DNA of 64,000 nt, from positions 1-64,000 of the forward strand of contig DASTHI010000008.1 in the NCBI GenBank assembly GCA_035718275.1. Reading direction: 5' to 3'. Below the pieces are notes generated by a model. It searched no databases. It was not told the origin of the DNA and saw nothing but the letters and a program-made list of their open reading frames with translations. The translations under genes were made by a program, and so were the position numbers. This document shows positions 8,625-18,900 of this stretch, one piece after another. Source of the DNA: Pseudolabrys sp035718275 (lineage in GTDB: Bacteria > Pseudomonadota > Alphaproteobacteria > Rhizobiales > Xanthobacteraceae). Positions within the stretch are counted from its first letter, which is position 1; each line of letters starts with the position of its first letter.

Positions 8625-9536
8625 ATGAACTGGCGTGATCACGACCTGCGCCTGCGCCGACTCGAGGCGGAGGCAATTCACATCATGCGCGAGACCATTG
8701 CCGAGTTTCGCAACCCGGTGATGCTCTACTCGATTGGCAAGGACTCCAGCGCGATGCTGCGCATTGCGCAGAAGGCCTTTGCACCAGCCAAGCCGCCGTT
8801 TCCCCTGCTTCACATCGACACGACCTGGAAATTCCGCGAGATGATCGCATTCCGCGACGAAACGGCGGCGCGGCTTGAGATGGATCTTTTGGTCCATGTC
8901 AATGAAGAGGGAGTAAGGCGCGGTGTTTCACCGGTCGCTTCGGGGTCTGTGCTGCATACGCAGGTCATGAAGACCGAAGGGCTCCGCCAGGCGCTGGAGA
9001 AGTGGAAATTCGACGCCGCGTTCGGCGGGGCGCGGCGCGATGAAGAGAAAAGTCGCGCCAAGGAGCGCATCTTCTCGCACCGCACCGCAAGCCACGCCTG
9101 GGATCCGCGCAATCAGCGACCCGAGCTCTGGCGCCTCTTCAACACGCGCGTGAATTCCGGCGAGTCCATGCGCGTCTTTCCATTGTCGAACTGGACGGAA
9201 CTCGACGTCTGGCAATATATCCGAGCCGAGAGGATTCCCGTAGTGCCGCTCTACTTCGCCAGAGAACGGCTGGTCGTTGATCGCGACGGCGCGCTCATCG
9301 TGGTCGACGACGATCGCCTTCCGCTGGCTCCAGGAGAGACGCCGCGCATGCTGAAAGTCCGGTTTCGTACGCTGGGATGCTATCCCTTAACGGGGGCGAT
9401 CCGCTCGGAGGCCGCCACGCTCGATGCGATCATCGATGAAATGCGCTGGTCGAAGACGTCGGAGCGGCAAGGCCGGGTAATCGACCACGACGAGTGGGCC
9501 TCGATGGAAAAGAAAAAGCGCGAGGGGTACTTCTGA
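8625..9536 (+). CDS. cysD: sulfate adenylyltransferase subunit 2
   Basis: The ATP-sulfurylase catalytic subunit, 303 residues, of normal length. The PP-loop appears as YSIGKDSSAML near residue 34, followed by HIDTTWKFREM, GGARRDEEKSRAKER and NWTELDVWQYI, all diagnostic for CysD/NodP. With CysN it makes adenosine 5'-phosphosulfate from ATP and sulfate. It overlaps the next gene by one base (TGATG). It is surrounded by polysaccharide precursor genes instead of cysH/cysI, which points to sulfate activation for sulfation rather than, or as well as, cysteine synthesis. Confidence 0.96.
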   Translation: MNWRDHDLRLRRLEAEAIHIMRETIAEFRNPVMLYSIGKDSSAMLRIAQKAFAPAKPPFPLLHIDTTWKFREMIAFRDETAARLEMDLLVHVNEEGVRRGVSPVASGSVLHTQVMKTEGLRQALEKWKFDAAFGGARRDEEKSRAKERIFSHRTASHAWDPRNQRPELWRLFNTRVNSGESMRVFPLSNWTELDVWQYIRAERIPVVPLYFARERLVVDRDGALIVVDDDRLPLAPGETPRMLKVRFRTLGCYPLTGAIRSEAATLDAIIDEMRWSKTSERQGRVIDHDEWASMEKKKREGYF

Positions 9537-11428
9537 TGCGGCCGCTGCGGGCGATTTCCGACGTACTGGCCGCCACGCACGAATCCGGCGCACGACCGCC
9601 GCTACGATTCCTCACTTGCGGCTCGGTGGATGACGGCAAGTCGACTTTAATCGGACGCCTACTGCACGAGCAGAAGCTCATCTTTGACGACCAGCTGGCC
9701 GCGCTCGAACGTGATTCGCAGAAGTACGGTACGGACGGGGATAAAATCGATTATGCGCTGCTGCTAGATGGCCTCGAAGCGGAGCGCGAGCAGGGCATCA
9801 CCATCGATGTGGCCTACAGTTATTTCTCGACGCGCCGCCGCGCATTCGTCGTGGCCGACACGCCCGGCCACGAGCAGTACACCCGCAACATGGCGACAGG
9901 GGCCTCCAACGCCGATCTGGCGGTCCTGCTTGTCGATGCGCGCAAGGGGTTGCTCGAGCAGACACGCCGGCATGCGGTAATCGCAAGTCTTCTCCGAATT
10001 CGCCATGTAGTGCTGGCGGTGAACAAAATCGACTTGATCGATTTTGACCAATCCGTGTTCGACGAGATTTCCTCGTCATTCGTAGCTTTTGCCGGCACCC
10101 TGGGCTTCAAGACGATCCAGGCGATTCCGATGTCGGCTCGCTTTGGAGACAACGTCTCGTCTCCGAGCGCGCGCACGCCGTGGTACGGAGGCCCTTGCTT
10201 GCTCGACTATCTCGAAGCAATCGATGTCGACGATGGCGCGATGGACATGCCACTGCGCTTGCCGGTGCAATGGGTGAACCGGCCCAATTCGGATTTCCGT
10301 GGCTTTGCTGGCACGCTCGTGAGCGGCTTGATTAAGACAGACGATGAGGTGACGGTGCTGCCATCGGGGCGTGCCTCGCGGGTCAAAGAGATCCATGGCC
10401 CTCAAGGTCTTTTGTCAGAAGCGCGCGCCGGTGATGCCGTGACGATCACGCTCGCGGATGAGGTTGATGTTGCGCGCGGGGACATGATCGTCGCGCCGCG
10501 CGACCGGGCGCAAGTGGCGGATCAGTTCGCCGCGCATATGGTGTGGATGTCGGCGGAAAATCTTCTCCCCGGACGATCCTATATCATGAAGATCAACAAC
10601 AACACGCTCGGGGCGACCGTCACAGAGCTCAAGCATTGCATCGACGTGAGCACGTTCGCAAAGCTTGCAGCGAAGACCTTGAACCTGAATGAAATCGGCG
10701 TGTGCAATTTTTCGCTGGCGAGGCCGGTCGCGTTCGACGCTTACCACGATAATCGCGAGACCGGTAACTTTATCCTGATCGACCGGTATTCGAACGAAAC
10801 CGTCGCGGCGGGAATGATCGACTTCGCCCTGCGCCGGGCTACAAATATTCACCACCAGAACATGAGCGTGAGCAAGGCCGCGCGTTCACGGCTGATGCAT
10901 CATCGCTCCGCGGTCCTCTGGTTCACGGGACTTCCCGGCGCCGGCAAATCGACGATCGCCAATCTGGTCGAGGCAGGTCTCAATGCGCGGGGAATCCATA
11001 CAGTGATGCTCGACGGCGACAACGTACGTCACGGGCTCAATCGCGACCTCGGCTTCACCGAAGCCGATCGCGTTGAGAACATCCGGCGTATCGGTGAAGT
11101 CGCAAAGCTAATGGCGGAGGCAGGCCTGATCGTGCTCTGTTCGTTTATTTCGCCTTTTCGCGCCGAGCGCCGCATGGTTCGCGAACTGCTGGACGCCGGC
11201 GAGTTCATCGAAGTTTTCGTCGATACGCCACTGCAGGAATGCATTGCGCGCGATCCGAAGGGCCTTTACCGGAAAGCGCTTGCAGGCGAAATCAAAAATT
11301 TCACCGGTATCGACCAACCCTATGAGGCTCCGGAAAATCCCGAGCTGCAGCTTTCGGCCGCAAGCGAAAGCGCCGAGATCCTTGCAGGACAGGTGATCGC
11401 TGAACTAGACCGTCTTTCGATCATCTAG
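9536..11428 (+). CDS. cysNC: bifunctional sulfate adenylyltransferase subunit 1 / APS kinase
   Basis: A fused CysN-CysC protein of 630 residues, like rhizobial NodQ. The N-terminal GTPase has the P-loop CGSVDDGKSTLIGR, the switch motif DTPGHEQYTRNM and NKIDLIDF; the C-terminal kinase starts near residue 455 with FTGLPGAGKSTIANLVE and includes LDGDNVRHGLNRDLGF. It drives APS formation and then phosphorylates APS to PAPS, the universal sulfate donor. The ATG at 9536 shares a base with the cysD stop codon. No sulfotransferase is visible in this window. Confidence 0.95.
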   Translation: MRPLRAISDVLAATHESGARPPLRFLTCGSVDDGKSTLIGRLLHEQKLIFDDQLAALERDSQKYGTDGDKIDYALLLDGLEAEREQGITIDVAYSYFSTRRRAFVVADTPGHEQYTRNMATGASNADLAVLLVDARKGLLEQTRRHAVIASLLRIRHVVLAVNKIDLIDFDQSVFDEISSSFVAFAGTLGFKTIQAIPMSARFGDNVSSPSARTPWYGGPCLLDYLEAIDVDDGAMDMPLRLPVQWVNRPNSDFRGFAGTLVSGLIKTDDEVTVLPSGRASRVKEIHGPQGLLSEARAGDAVTITLADEVDVARGDMIVAPRDRAQVADQFAAHMVWMSAENLLPGRSYIMKINNNTLGATVTELKHCIDVSTFAKLAAKTLNLNEIGVCNFSLARPVAFDAYHDNRETGNFILIDRYSNETVAAGMIDFALRRATNIHHQNMSVSKAARSRLMHHRSAVLWFTGLPGAGKSTIANLVEAGLNARGIHTVMLDGDNVRHGLNRDLGFTEADRVENIRRIGEVAKLMAEAGLIVLCSFISPFRAERRMVRELLDAGEFIEVFVDTPLQECIARDPKGLYRKALAGEIKNFTGIDQPYEAPENPELQLSAASESAEILAGQVIAELDRLSII

Positions 11429-11454
11429 CGCAGGCCTAGGACGCCCGCGGCTCC

Positions 11455-12864
11455 TCAGCTGCGTTTGTAGACGTCGTCGAGGCGCTCGATATCGTCCTCG
11501 CCAAGATAGCTGCCGGTCTGTACCTCGATCAGCTCGAGCGGGATTTTCCCCTTGTTGGCCAGCCGGTGGACACTGCCGATGGGGATGTAGACCGATTCGT
11601 TTTCGTGCACGGCCCGCACCTGCTCACCGATGGTGACTTCCGCGGTGCCGCGCACGACCACCCAGTGCTCGGCGCGATGGCGATGTTTCTGCAATGAGAG
11701 GATGCCGCCCGGAACGACAACGATGCGCTTGACCTGAAAACGCTCGCCTGCATCGACGGACTCATAATATCCCCAGGGCCGGTGCACCCGCCGATGGTCG
11801 GTTGCCTCCGGCCTTTTTGCTGCCTTGAGCTTCTCGACGAGCGCGCGGACGTCCTGCGCGCGCGCGCGGGGGACGACCATCATGGCATCCGAAGTGCTCA
11901 CCACGATGAGATCCTTCACTCCGATCAGGGCAGTGAGCCTATCGGGCGAATGCACGACGCAATCGGTGGCGTCCATGACGACGACGGAGCCGTGCACCGC
12001 ATTGCCATTGGCGTCGCGTTGCGCGATGTCGAACAGCGCATCCCAGCTGCCGATATCGGACCAGCGAAAGTCCCCGGGCACCACGGCGGCCCGATCGGTT
12101 TTTTCAAGGACAGCATAGTCGATTGATTTCTGCGGCGCGCGCGAAAACGCGTCGGGATCGAGACGCAGGAAACCAAGATCGGTTGTGGCGCCATTCACGG
12201 CGGCCTGGATTGCCTTCCACATCTCCGGTTCTAGCCGCTTGAGCTCGGCGAGCAGCACATCGGCGCGGAAGAGGAAATTGCCGGAATTCCACAGATAGCC
12301 TTCGTTCAGGTAGCGCCCGGCCGTCGGGGCGTCCGGCTTCTCGACGAAACGGCTTACCGCCTGGCCGCCCTCAGGCAGCGCATCACCGGGGAGAATATAG
12401 CCGTAGCTCGTTTTCGGTTCGGTTGGCTTGATACCGAACGTGACGATTCGGCCTCCTTCCGCCGCGGCGCGGCCGGCGCGACAGGTGCTGCGGAAGCCTT
12501 CGACGTCCAGCACGACATGATCCGCTGCCAGCGCCAGAACGACCGCGCCCGGATGCCGATTGGCGGCGATAGCCGTTGCCGCGGCAATTGCGGGACCGGA
12601 GTCGCGCCGCATCGGTTCGATCACGATCGTGGCCTCGACCCCGACGGCTTCAGCCTGTCGCCTCGCAAAGAAATGAAAGTTCGGGCCGGTGATGACAATG
12701 GGTGGCCCAAACATGCCATCACGCACGCGCAGCAAGGTCTCCTGATAGCTCGATAGGCTGCCCGCCAAAGGGAGGAATTGCTTGGGAAGCGCGTCGCGGG
12801 AAACGGGCCAAAGCCGCGTTCCGGCGCCGCCGGCCAGGAGGATGGGGATGATCGGTGAGGACAT
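11455..12864 (-). CDS. manC: mannose-1-phosphate guanylyltransferase / mannose-6-phosphate isomerase
   Basis: A bifunctional type II enzyme of 469 residues that makes GDP-mannose. The N-terminal pyrophosphorylase signature LLAGGAGTRLWPVSR and the KQFLPL segment are intact, and the C-terminal cupin isomerase domain shows RPWGYYES and QKHRHRAEHW with metal-binding histidines. It is convergent with cysNC, with 26 bases between the stops, and divergent from murJ. GDP-mannose would serve mannose or GDP-derived deoxy sugars of the surface polysaccharide. Confidence 0.95.
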   Translation of the reverse strand: MSSPIIPILLAGGAGTRLWPVSRDALPKQFLPLAGSLSSYQETLLRVRDGMFGPPIVITGPNFHFFARRQAEAVGVEATIVIEPMRRDSGPAIAAATAIAANRHPGAVVLALAADHVVLDVEGFRSTCRAGRAAAEGGRIVTFGIKPTEPKTSYGYILPGDALPEGGQAVSRFVEKPDAPTAGRYLNEGYLWNSGNFLFRADVLLAELKRLEPEMWKAIQAAVNGATTDLGFLRLDPDAFSRAPQKSIDYAVLEKTDRAAVVPGDFRWSDIGSWDALFDIAQRDANGNAVHGSVVVMDATDCVVHSPDRLTALIGVKDLIVVSTSDAMMVVPRARAQDVRALVEKLKAAKRPEATDHRRVHRPWGYYESVDAGERFQVKRIVVVPGGILSLQKHRHRAEHWVVVRGTAEVTIGEQVRAVHENESVYIPIGSVHRLANKGKIPLELIEVQTGSYLGEDDIERLDDVYKRS

Positions 12865-12911
12865 CGGCGGCTATGCTTCGAGGCTCTTTGTTCCGACCCG
12901 GATTTGCCTTA

Positions 12912-12999
12912 AGGCAGTTGCAGGTTGCGCGTCCTGAGGCAGTTCGGGGTGCGCATGCGCGTTTTGGGACGTAAAGCGCGTGCGCGTTTCAGGGCAGTT
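12912..12999 (+). repeat. three copies of GGCAGTT between manC and murJ
   Basis: AGGCAGTT occurs at 12912 and 12937, and GGCAGTT at 12993, in the divergent manC-murJ spacer; the first two are part of a longer similar block (CCTTAAGGCAGTT and CCTGAGGCAGTT, 25 bases apart). They might be operator half-sites or a decayed repeat. Support is only the repetition itself. Confidence 0.3.
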
Positions 13000-13075
13000 C
13001 CGCGTATCTCACTATAGGGCCGCCCTCAAGTCCACCGAACGGCGGGTTTTGGGCCTGCGGATAGGATTTCCGCTG

Positions 13076-14614
13076 ATGATTGAGCGCATTCTGACGGTCG
13101 GCGGGTTCACGCTGCTCTCGCGCATCACCGGGTTCATTCGCGACATCGTCCTGGCCGCCGTACTCGGCGCAACGCCCATAGCCGATGCCTTTTTTGTCGC
13201 CCTTCGGCTGCCCAACCATTTCCGCGCCATCTTCGCGGAAGGCGCCTTCAACGCCGCTTTCGTCCCGGCTTACGCCAGGATCCGCGAGGCCGGGGGCGCC
13301 GAGCGCGCGGGACAATTTGCGGATCGCATCTTTACCCTGATGCTCGCGGTCCAGCTCGTCCTGCTCGCCGTCGCGATCATCTTCACTCCGGCTGTGATCG
13401 ACCTCCTTGCTCCGGGATTTGCCAACGATCCTGGCCGCTTCGAGCTGGCAGTCGAGCTCACGCGCATCACTTTCCCTTACCTGCTTCTCGTGACCCTGGT
13501 GACGCTCTACGGCGGCATTCTTAACGCCCTGCAGCGGTTCGCGGCCGCGGCTGCCGCGCCGATCCTGCTCAACCTGTCGCTCATGCTTGCGCTGGCGCTG
13601 GCGGCTTTCTTCCCAACAGCCGGGCATGCTGCGGCATGGGGAGTTCTTCTAGCCGGCGTACTGGAATTCCTGCTCGTCGCCGGGGATGCCAGCATTGCGG
13701 GCGTGATGACGCGCCTGCGGCGGCCAAAATTGGACACCGACGCGCGGCAGTTTTTTCGCGCGCTTGGTCCCGCAGTCGTCGGCTCGGCCGGCGTCCAGCT
13801 TGCGCTGTTCGCCGACACGATCATCGCAAGCTTTCTGCCGAGCGGTGCCTTGTCGGCACTCTATTATGCCGACAGGCTCAACCAGTTGCCCATCGGTGTA
13901 ATCGGTATTGCTGCCGGAACGGTTATCCTTCCGGAGATGTCGCGACGCATCGCAGGCGGCGACGCGCCGGGCGCCGCCGCCGCTCAAAGCCGGGCCATCG
14001 AATTTTCCTTGTTGCTCTCGATCCCCTGCGTTGCCGCGTTCCTCACCGTACCCGACCTGATCATGCGCGCGCTGTTCATGCGGGGCGCCTTTACGGCAGC
14101 CGATGCGGATGCGGCAGGGCGTACGCTGATGGCCTATGCCTTCGGTCTTCTGCCGTTTGTGCTGATCCGCAGTGCGGTCGCAACGTTCTTCGCCCGCGGC
14201 GATACGTTGACCCCGGTGAAAGCTGCGCTGATCGCCGCCGGCGTAAACATCGCCTTCAAGGTGCTGCTGATGGGGCCCCTGGCGCAGGTCGGTCTTGCGC
14301 TCGCAACATCGATCGGAGCATGGATCAATCTTGTTCTTGTGTTCTGGTTTGCGAACCGCGCGGGCCTCGTCGCCGCCGATGAGCGCCTGCGCCGATCAGT
14401 GGTCAGGCTGGCCATCGCAGGTATGGTGCTGGCCGCGGCTCTGGCGCTGGGTGAAATAGCGATCGCGCAATGGCTCCCCTCCTTGCAAAGCCTGCGTGAT
14501 CTTGCCTCTCTCGCCATCCTCGCAGCGCTTGGCGCCTTTGTTTATGGTGTGATTCTAGTCCTCCTGTTCGGAAGCGGCTGGCTCGCTGGGTTTTTGGGCA
14601 AATTGCGCCGTTAA
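13076..14614 (+). CDS. murJ: lipid II flippase MurJ
   Basis: An inner-membrane MOP-superfamily flippase of 512 residues that moves lipid-linked peptidoglycan precursors outward. The opening GFTLLSRITGFIRDIVLA, the conserved ADAFFVALRLPN and GAFNAAFVPAY are MurJ signatures, and about 14 hydrophobic segments follow. The ATG at 13076 is chosen because the upstream in-frame extension (from 12980) is not like the family and begins inside the repeat-rich spacer. It is normally essential, so it marks core chromosome between the two polysaccharide regions. Confidence 0.94.
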   Translation: MIERILTVGGFTLLSRITGFIRDIVLAAVLGATPIADAFFVALRLPNHFRAIFAEGAFNAAFVPAYARIREAGGAERAGQFADRIFTLMLAVQLVLLAVAIIFTPAVIDLLAPGFANDPGRFELAVELTRITFPYLLLVTLVTLYGGILNALQRFAAAAAAPILLNLSLMLALALAAFFPTAGHAAAWGVLLAGVLEFLLVAGDASIAGVMTRLRRPKLDTDARQFFRALGPAVVGSAGVQLALFADTIIASFLPSGALSALYYADRLNQLPIGVIGIAAGTVILPEMSRRIAGGDAPGAAAAQSRAIEFSLLLSIPCVAAFLTVPDLIMRALFMRGAFTAADADAAGRTLMAYAFGLLPFVLIRSAVATFFARGDTLTPVKAALIAAGVNIAFKVLLMGPLAQVGLALATSIGAWINLVLVFWFANRAGLVAADERLRRSVVRLAIAGMVLAAALALGEIAIAQWLPSLQSLRDLASLAILAALGAFVYGVILVLLFGSGWLAGFLGKLRR

Positions 14615-14719
14615 AAAGCCACTTCGTTAAACCTCTTGCCGAAGGGTGAAGGTGGACATAGGTCGACGGCGACGGTATGGGGGACGGCCGCGGTCGTCGC
14701 CCTTTCAGCGCAGGATTGC

Positions 14720-15940
14720 ATGAAGTTTATACGATGGCTCCCATCGTTTTCGTTGATAAATAGTTTGGGGAACATCGCATTCCCGATCGCCCTTACTGCT
14801 TTGGTGGTGAGTTGCGGCGAGCGTCAGCAACAGGCCAGCGCTCCACCGCCGCCTGCGGTCACGGTGGCAAAGCCGGTCAAGCGGACGGTTTCCGATTACG
14901 ACGAATATGTCGGACGGTTTGCGGCAGTGAATGCCGTGGAGGTGCGAGCACGGGTCTCTGGTTACCTCGATGGTGTGCACTTCAATGATGGGCAGATCGT
15001 CCATGAGGGCGACCTTTTGTTCACGATCGACAAACGTCCTTTTCAAAATGCGCGCGACCAAGCGCGCGCCAATCTTGCGCTCGCAAAATCGAATCTGGCG
15101 TATACCGAGTCAGATTTGGCGAGAGGACAGCAACTCGTCCGCGACAAGACCATCACGGAGCAGGTCTTTGAGCAGCGCGCCCAGGCATTTCGCAATGCTC
15201 AGGCATCGCTGAGCAATGCGGAGGCTGCACTGAAGCAGGCCGAACTCGATCTCGAGTTCACTGAACTGCGCGCCCCGATAAACGGCCGCATCGGCGATCG
15301 TCGTGTTTCGCCGGGCAATTTGGTCACCGGCGGCACGTCGGGCAACACGACCCTGCTAGCGACCATTGTTTCGACGGACCCCGTTTATTTCGAGTTCACC
15401 TTCGATGAGGCCTCGTATTTGCGTTACGAGCGCCTTGCCGGGGCGGGCACGGACGTGGCGAGCCGAGATGCAGGGGTCTCCGTCTCTCTGAAGCTGATCG
15501 ACGAGACAGACTTTGATCACAAGGGGCGCATGGACTTTATCGACAACGTGATCGATCGCTCGACCGGCACCATCAGAGGCAGGGCTGTTTTCGAGAATCC
15601 AAAAGGCGTGTTTACGCCGGGAATGTTCGCCCGCGTGCGCGTGCCGGCCTCAGCGCCATACGAGGCCTTGCTGGTTCCTGATTCCGCGATCGGCACCGAA
15701 CAGACACGCAAATATCTCACAATCGTGGATGCGCAGGACGTCGCGAGGCAGCGCTATGTCACGCTCGGACAGCTGACGCGCGAGGGCCTGCGCGTCATCA
15801 AGGAGGGCATTGGTGTTGACGATCGCATCGTGGTCAAAGGGCTGATGCATGCCCGTCCAGGAACCAAGGTGCGGCCGCAGGAAGACGGCGCCAAGCCGGT
15901 CGCGCGCAGCGAGACGGGCGCGGCGCCGCAACCCAAGTAG
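14720..15940 (+). CDS. RND efflux periplasmic adaptor (AcrA/MexA family), lipoprotein
   Basis: A membrane fusion protein of 406 residues. It has a lipoprotein signal with lipobox LVVSC around residues 29-33, then a barrel-sandwich lipoyl half-motif (VEVRARVSGYLDGVHF), a long alpha-hairpin (about residues 110-190, rich in Ala/Gln) and the second half-motif ELRAPINGRIGDR. It links an inner-membrane RND pump to an outer-membrane channel. The pump gene follows 12 bases downstream. No outer-membrane factor gene is adjacent, so an OprM/TolC-like partner must be encoded elsewhere. Confidence 0.92.
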   Translation: MKFIRWLPSFSLINSLGNIAFPIALTALVVSCGERQQQASAPPPPAVTVAKPVKRTVSDYDEYVGRFAAVNAVEVRARVSGYLDGVHFNDGQIVHEGDLLFTIDKRPFQNARDQARANLALAKSNLAYTESDLARGQQLVRDKTITEQVFEQRAQAFRNAQASLSNAEAALKQAELDLEFTELRAPINGRIGDRRVSPGNLVTGGTSGNTTLLATIVSTDPVYFEFTFDEASYLRYERLAGAGTDVASRDAGVSVSLKLIDETDFDHKGRMDFIDNVIDRSTGTIRGRAVFENPKGVFTPGMFARVRVPASAPYEALLVPDSAIGTEQTRKYLTIVDAQDVARQRYVTLGQLTREGLRVIKEGIGVDDRIVVKGLMHARPGTKVRPQEDGAKPVARSETGAAPQPK

Positions 15941-15952
15941 CCCCAGCCAATC

Positions 15953-18900
15953 ATGCGTATCTCGCATTTCTTCATCGACCGGCCGATCTTCGCCTCCGTT
16001 CTGTCCGTCGTGATCCTGATACTCGGAGGCGTGGCCTTTCTGCGCTTGCCGGTCGCCCAGTACCCGGAGATCGCCCCGCCTGTCATCAATGTGAGCGGGC
16101 AATATCCGGGCGCGAGCGCCGACGTTGTCGCCTCTACCGTAGTCGCTCCCATCGAGGAGCAGATCAACGGCGTTGAGAATATGCTTTACGTCTCGTCGAA
16201 TTCCACGGCAGACGGAAAGTTCTCGATCGCAGTCACCTTCGATATTGGCACGAACCTCGATATCGCGCAGGTCCAGGTGCAAAACCGGGTTGCGATCGCG
16301 CAACCGCGGCTTCCCGCCGATGTGCGCAATATCGGCGTGACCGTCGCCAAGAGCTCTCCGGACCTGATGATGGTCGTGCATCTTTACTCGCCGGACAAGT
16401 CGCGCGATCCCTTGTTTATTTCCAATTATGCGACTCTCGAAATCAAGGACGTGCTCACACGTGTCGACGGCGTCGGCTCGCTGATCGTGTTCGGCAGCCG
16501 GGACTATTCTATGAGAGTGTGGCTCGATCCGGACCGCTTGCAATCGCTGCGCCTTACCGCGAGCGACGTCGTAAGAGCGCTTCTTGGCCAGAACGTCCAG
16601 GTCGCTTCCGGAACGCTCAACCAGCCGCCGGTGGAGAATCCTCGCGCCTTCCAGATCGCGGTTCAGACCCAGGGGCGGTTAAGCGACCCGCAGGAATTTT
16701 CGAATATCGTGGTGAAGCAGACCGGTGATGCTGTCGTCCGCATCAGGGATGTGGCGCGCGTCGATCTTGCCGCGCAGGACTATAATTCAAATTCCTACCT
16801 TAACCTCGATCCAGCAGTCGCATTGGCAGTCTTTCAGCGACCCGGTTCGAATGCGCTGGCAACAGCCGGTGCGATCCGCTCTACCATGGCGGAGATTGCC
16901 CAGCGTTTTCCGCCCGGTTTGAAATACGAAATCATTTACGATCCGACGCAGTTCATACAGGAGTCGGTCGATGCCGTACGCGACACCATCGGCGAAGCCA
17001 TAATCCTGGTCGTGCTGGTGGTGGTCATGTTCCTGCAGACCTGGAGGGCTGCGATCATTCCGTTGATCGCGATTCCGGTCTCTCTGATTGGCACGTTCTT
17101 TTTCATGGCGGTGTTCGGATTTACGCTGAACACACTTTCCCTCTTCGGGCTGGTTCTCGCCGTGGGCATCGTTGTCGACGATGCGATCGTCGTCGTCGAG
17201 AATGTGGAGCGAAACATCGCCGCAGGCCTGCGTCCGCGCGAGGCTGCCATCAAGAGCATGGACGAAGTCGGAGCGGCGCTGATCGCGATCGCTTTGGTGC
17301 TGACCGCTGTCTTCGTGCCCTCCGCCTTCATAACCGGCATATCCGGCCAGTTTTATCGTCAATTTGCACTTACTATTGCCGGAGCAACCATAATTTCCCT
17401 GACAGTCTCGCTGACGCTCTCTCCGGCTCTGTGCGCCATTCTGCTCAAGCCCCATCACGAACGGCGCCGATCGGTTTGGGCGCGGCCGATCGAGATGTTT
17501 TTCTGGGCCTTCAATTGGGGCTTCGATTGGCTGGCGCGCGGATACGGATGGCTTGCCGCGCGAGTGGTGCGGGTGGCGGTGCTGATGCTGGTCCTGTATG
17601 CGGGAGTCCTCGCCTTCGGACTCAATGAGTTTCGCAAGGCCCCTGTCGGATTCATCCCGCAGGTGGACGCGGGCTATCTGATTGCCGTCGTGCAATTGCC
17701 GCCCGGCGCGGCTCTTTCACGCACGGACGAGGTCAATCGCCGGGTAGTCGATATCGCCTTGAATACACCCGGCGTGTCCGGTGCCGTGAATATCGTTGGC
17801 TTTTCGGGGGCGACGTTCACAAACGCGCCGAACTCAGGCGCGATATTCCTGGTGCTTTCGCCTTTTGCCGAACGTGCCCGGGGAAATCTCTCCGCTGCCA
17901 CAATCCAACGAGAGCTTCTTGCGAAGCTCGCCTCCATCCAGGAGGCGTTGGTGGTTGTGGTCTTGCCGCCGCCCGTGCGCGGAATTGGCAACGCCGGGGG
18001 ATTCCGCATGATGATCGAAGATCGTGCAGGTCGGGGCCCGGAGGCGCTCCAGTCGGCGGCTTACGCCATGATGGGACGTGCCGCTCAGACGCCGGGCGTG
18101 CAACAGGTCTTCACACTTTTTGAGACGTCCACGCCGCAGCTTTATCTCGACATCGATCGCACCAAGGCGCAGCTGCTTGGCATCAACATCCCTGATGTCT
18201 TTGCCGCCTTGCAGATTTATCTTGGCTCATCCTATGTGAACGACTTCAACCTCTTTGGTCGTACGTTCCGCGTCCTTGCGCAGGCGCAGAGTGATTCCCG
18301 GAAGGATCCGCGCGACGTACTGAAGATCAGGGTGCGCAATTCACGGGGCGAAACGGTGCCCCTTGGCGCGTTCACGACCGTGCGAAATACTTCCGGGCCT
18401 TATCGGGTACCGCGTTATAACCTGTATCCTGCCGCCGAGCTCGACGGAAACGCCGCGCCCGGTTACAGCCAAGGGCAGGCGATCGAAATCATGCAGAAGC
18501 TAGCGGCTCAAACGCTCCCTGATGGCTTCTCCTATGAATGGACAACGCTGGCGTTCCAACAACTGCGCGCAGGAAGTACGGCAATCTTTGCCTTCACGCT
18601 GGCGGTCGTGTTCGTCTTCTTGGTGCTAGCCGCGCAGTTCGAGAGCCTCACCTTGCCCGTGGCCGTAATCCTCATCGTGCCAATGTGTCTCGTCGCTTCT
18701 ATTGTGGGTGTTGTGCTCCGCGGGCAGGACAACAACATCCTGACGCAGGTCGGATTTGTCGTCTTGATCGGGTTGGCTGCAAAAAACGCCATTCTGATCG
18801 TCGAATTCGCGAAGCAGATCGAAGATGCGGGCCGGAATCGGTTAGACGCTGCCGTTGAGGCGGCGCGGCTGCGATTTCGACCCATCTTGATGACATCACT

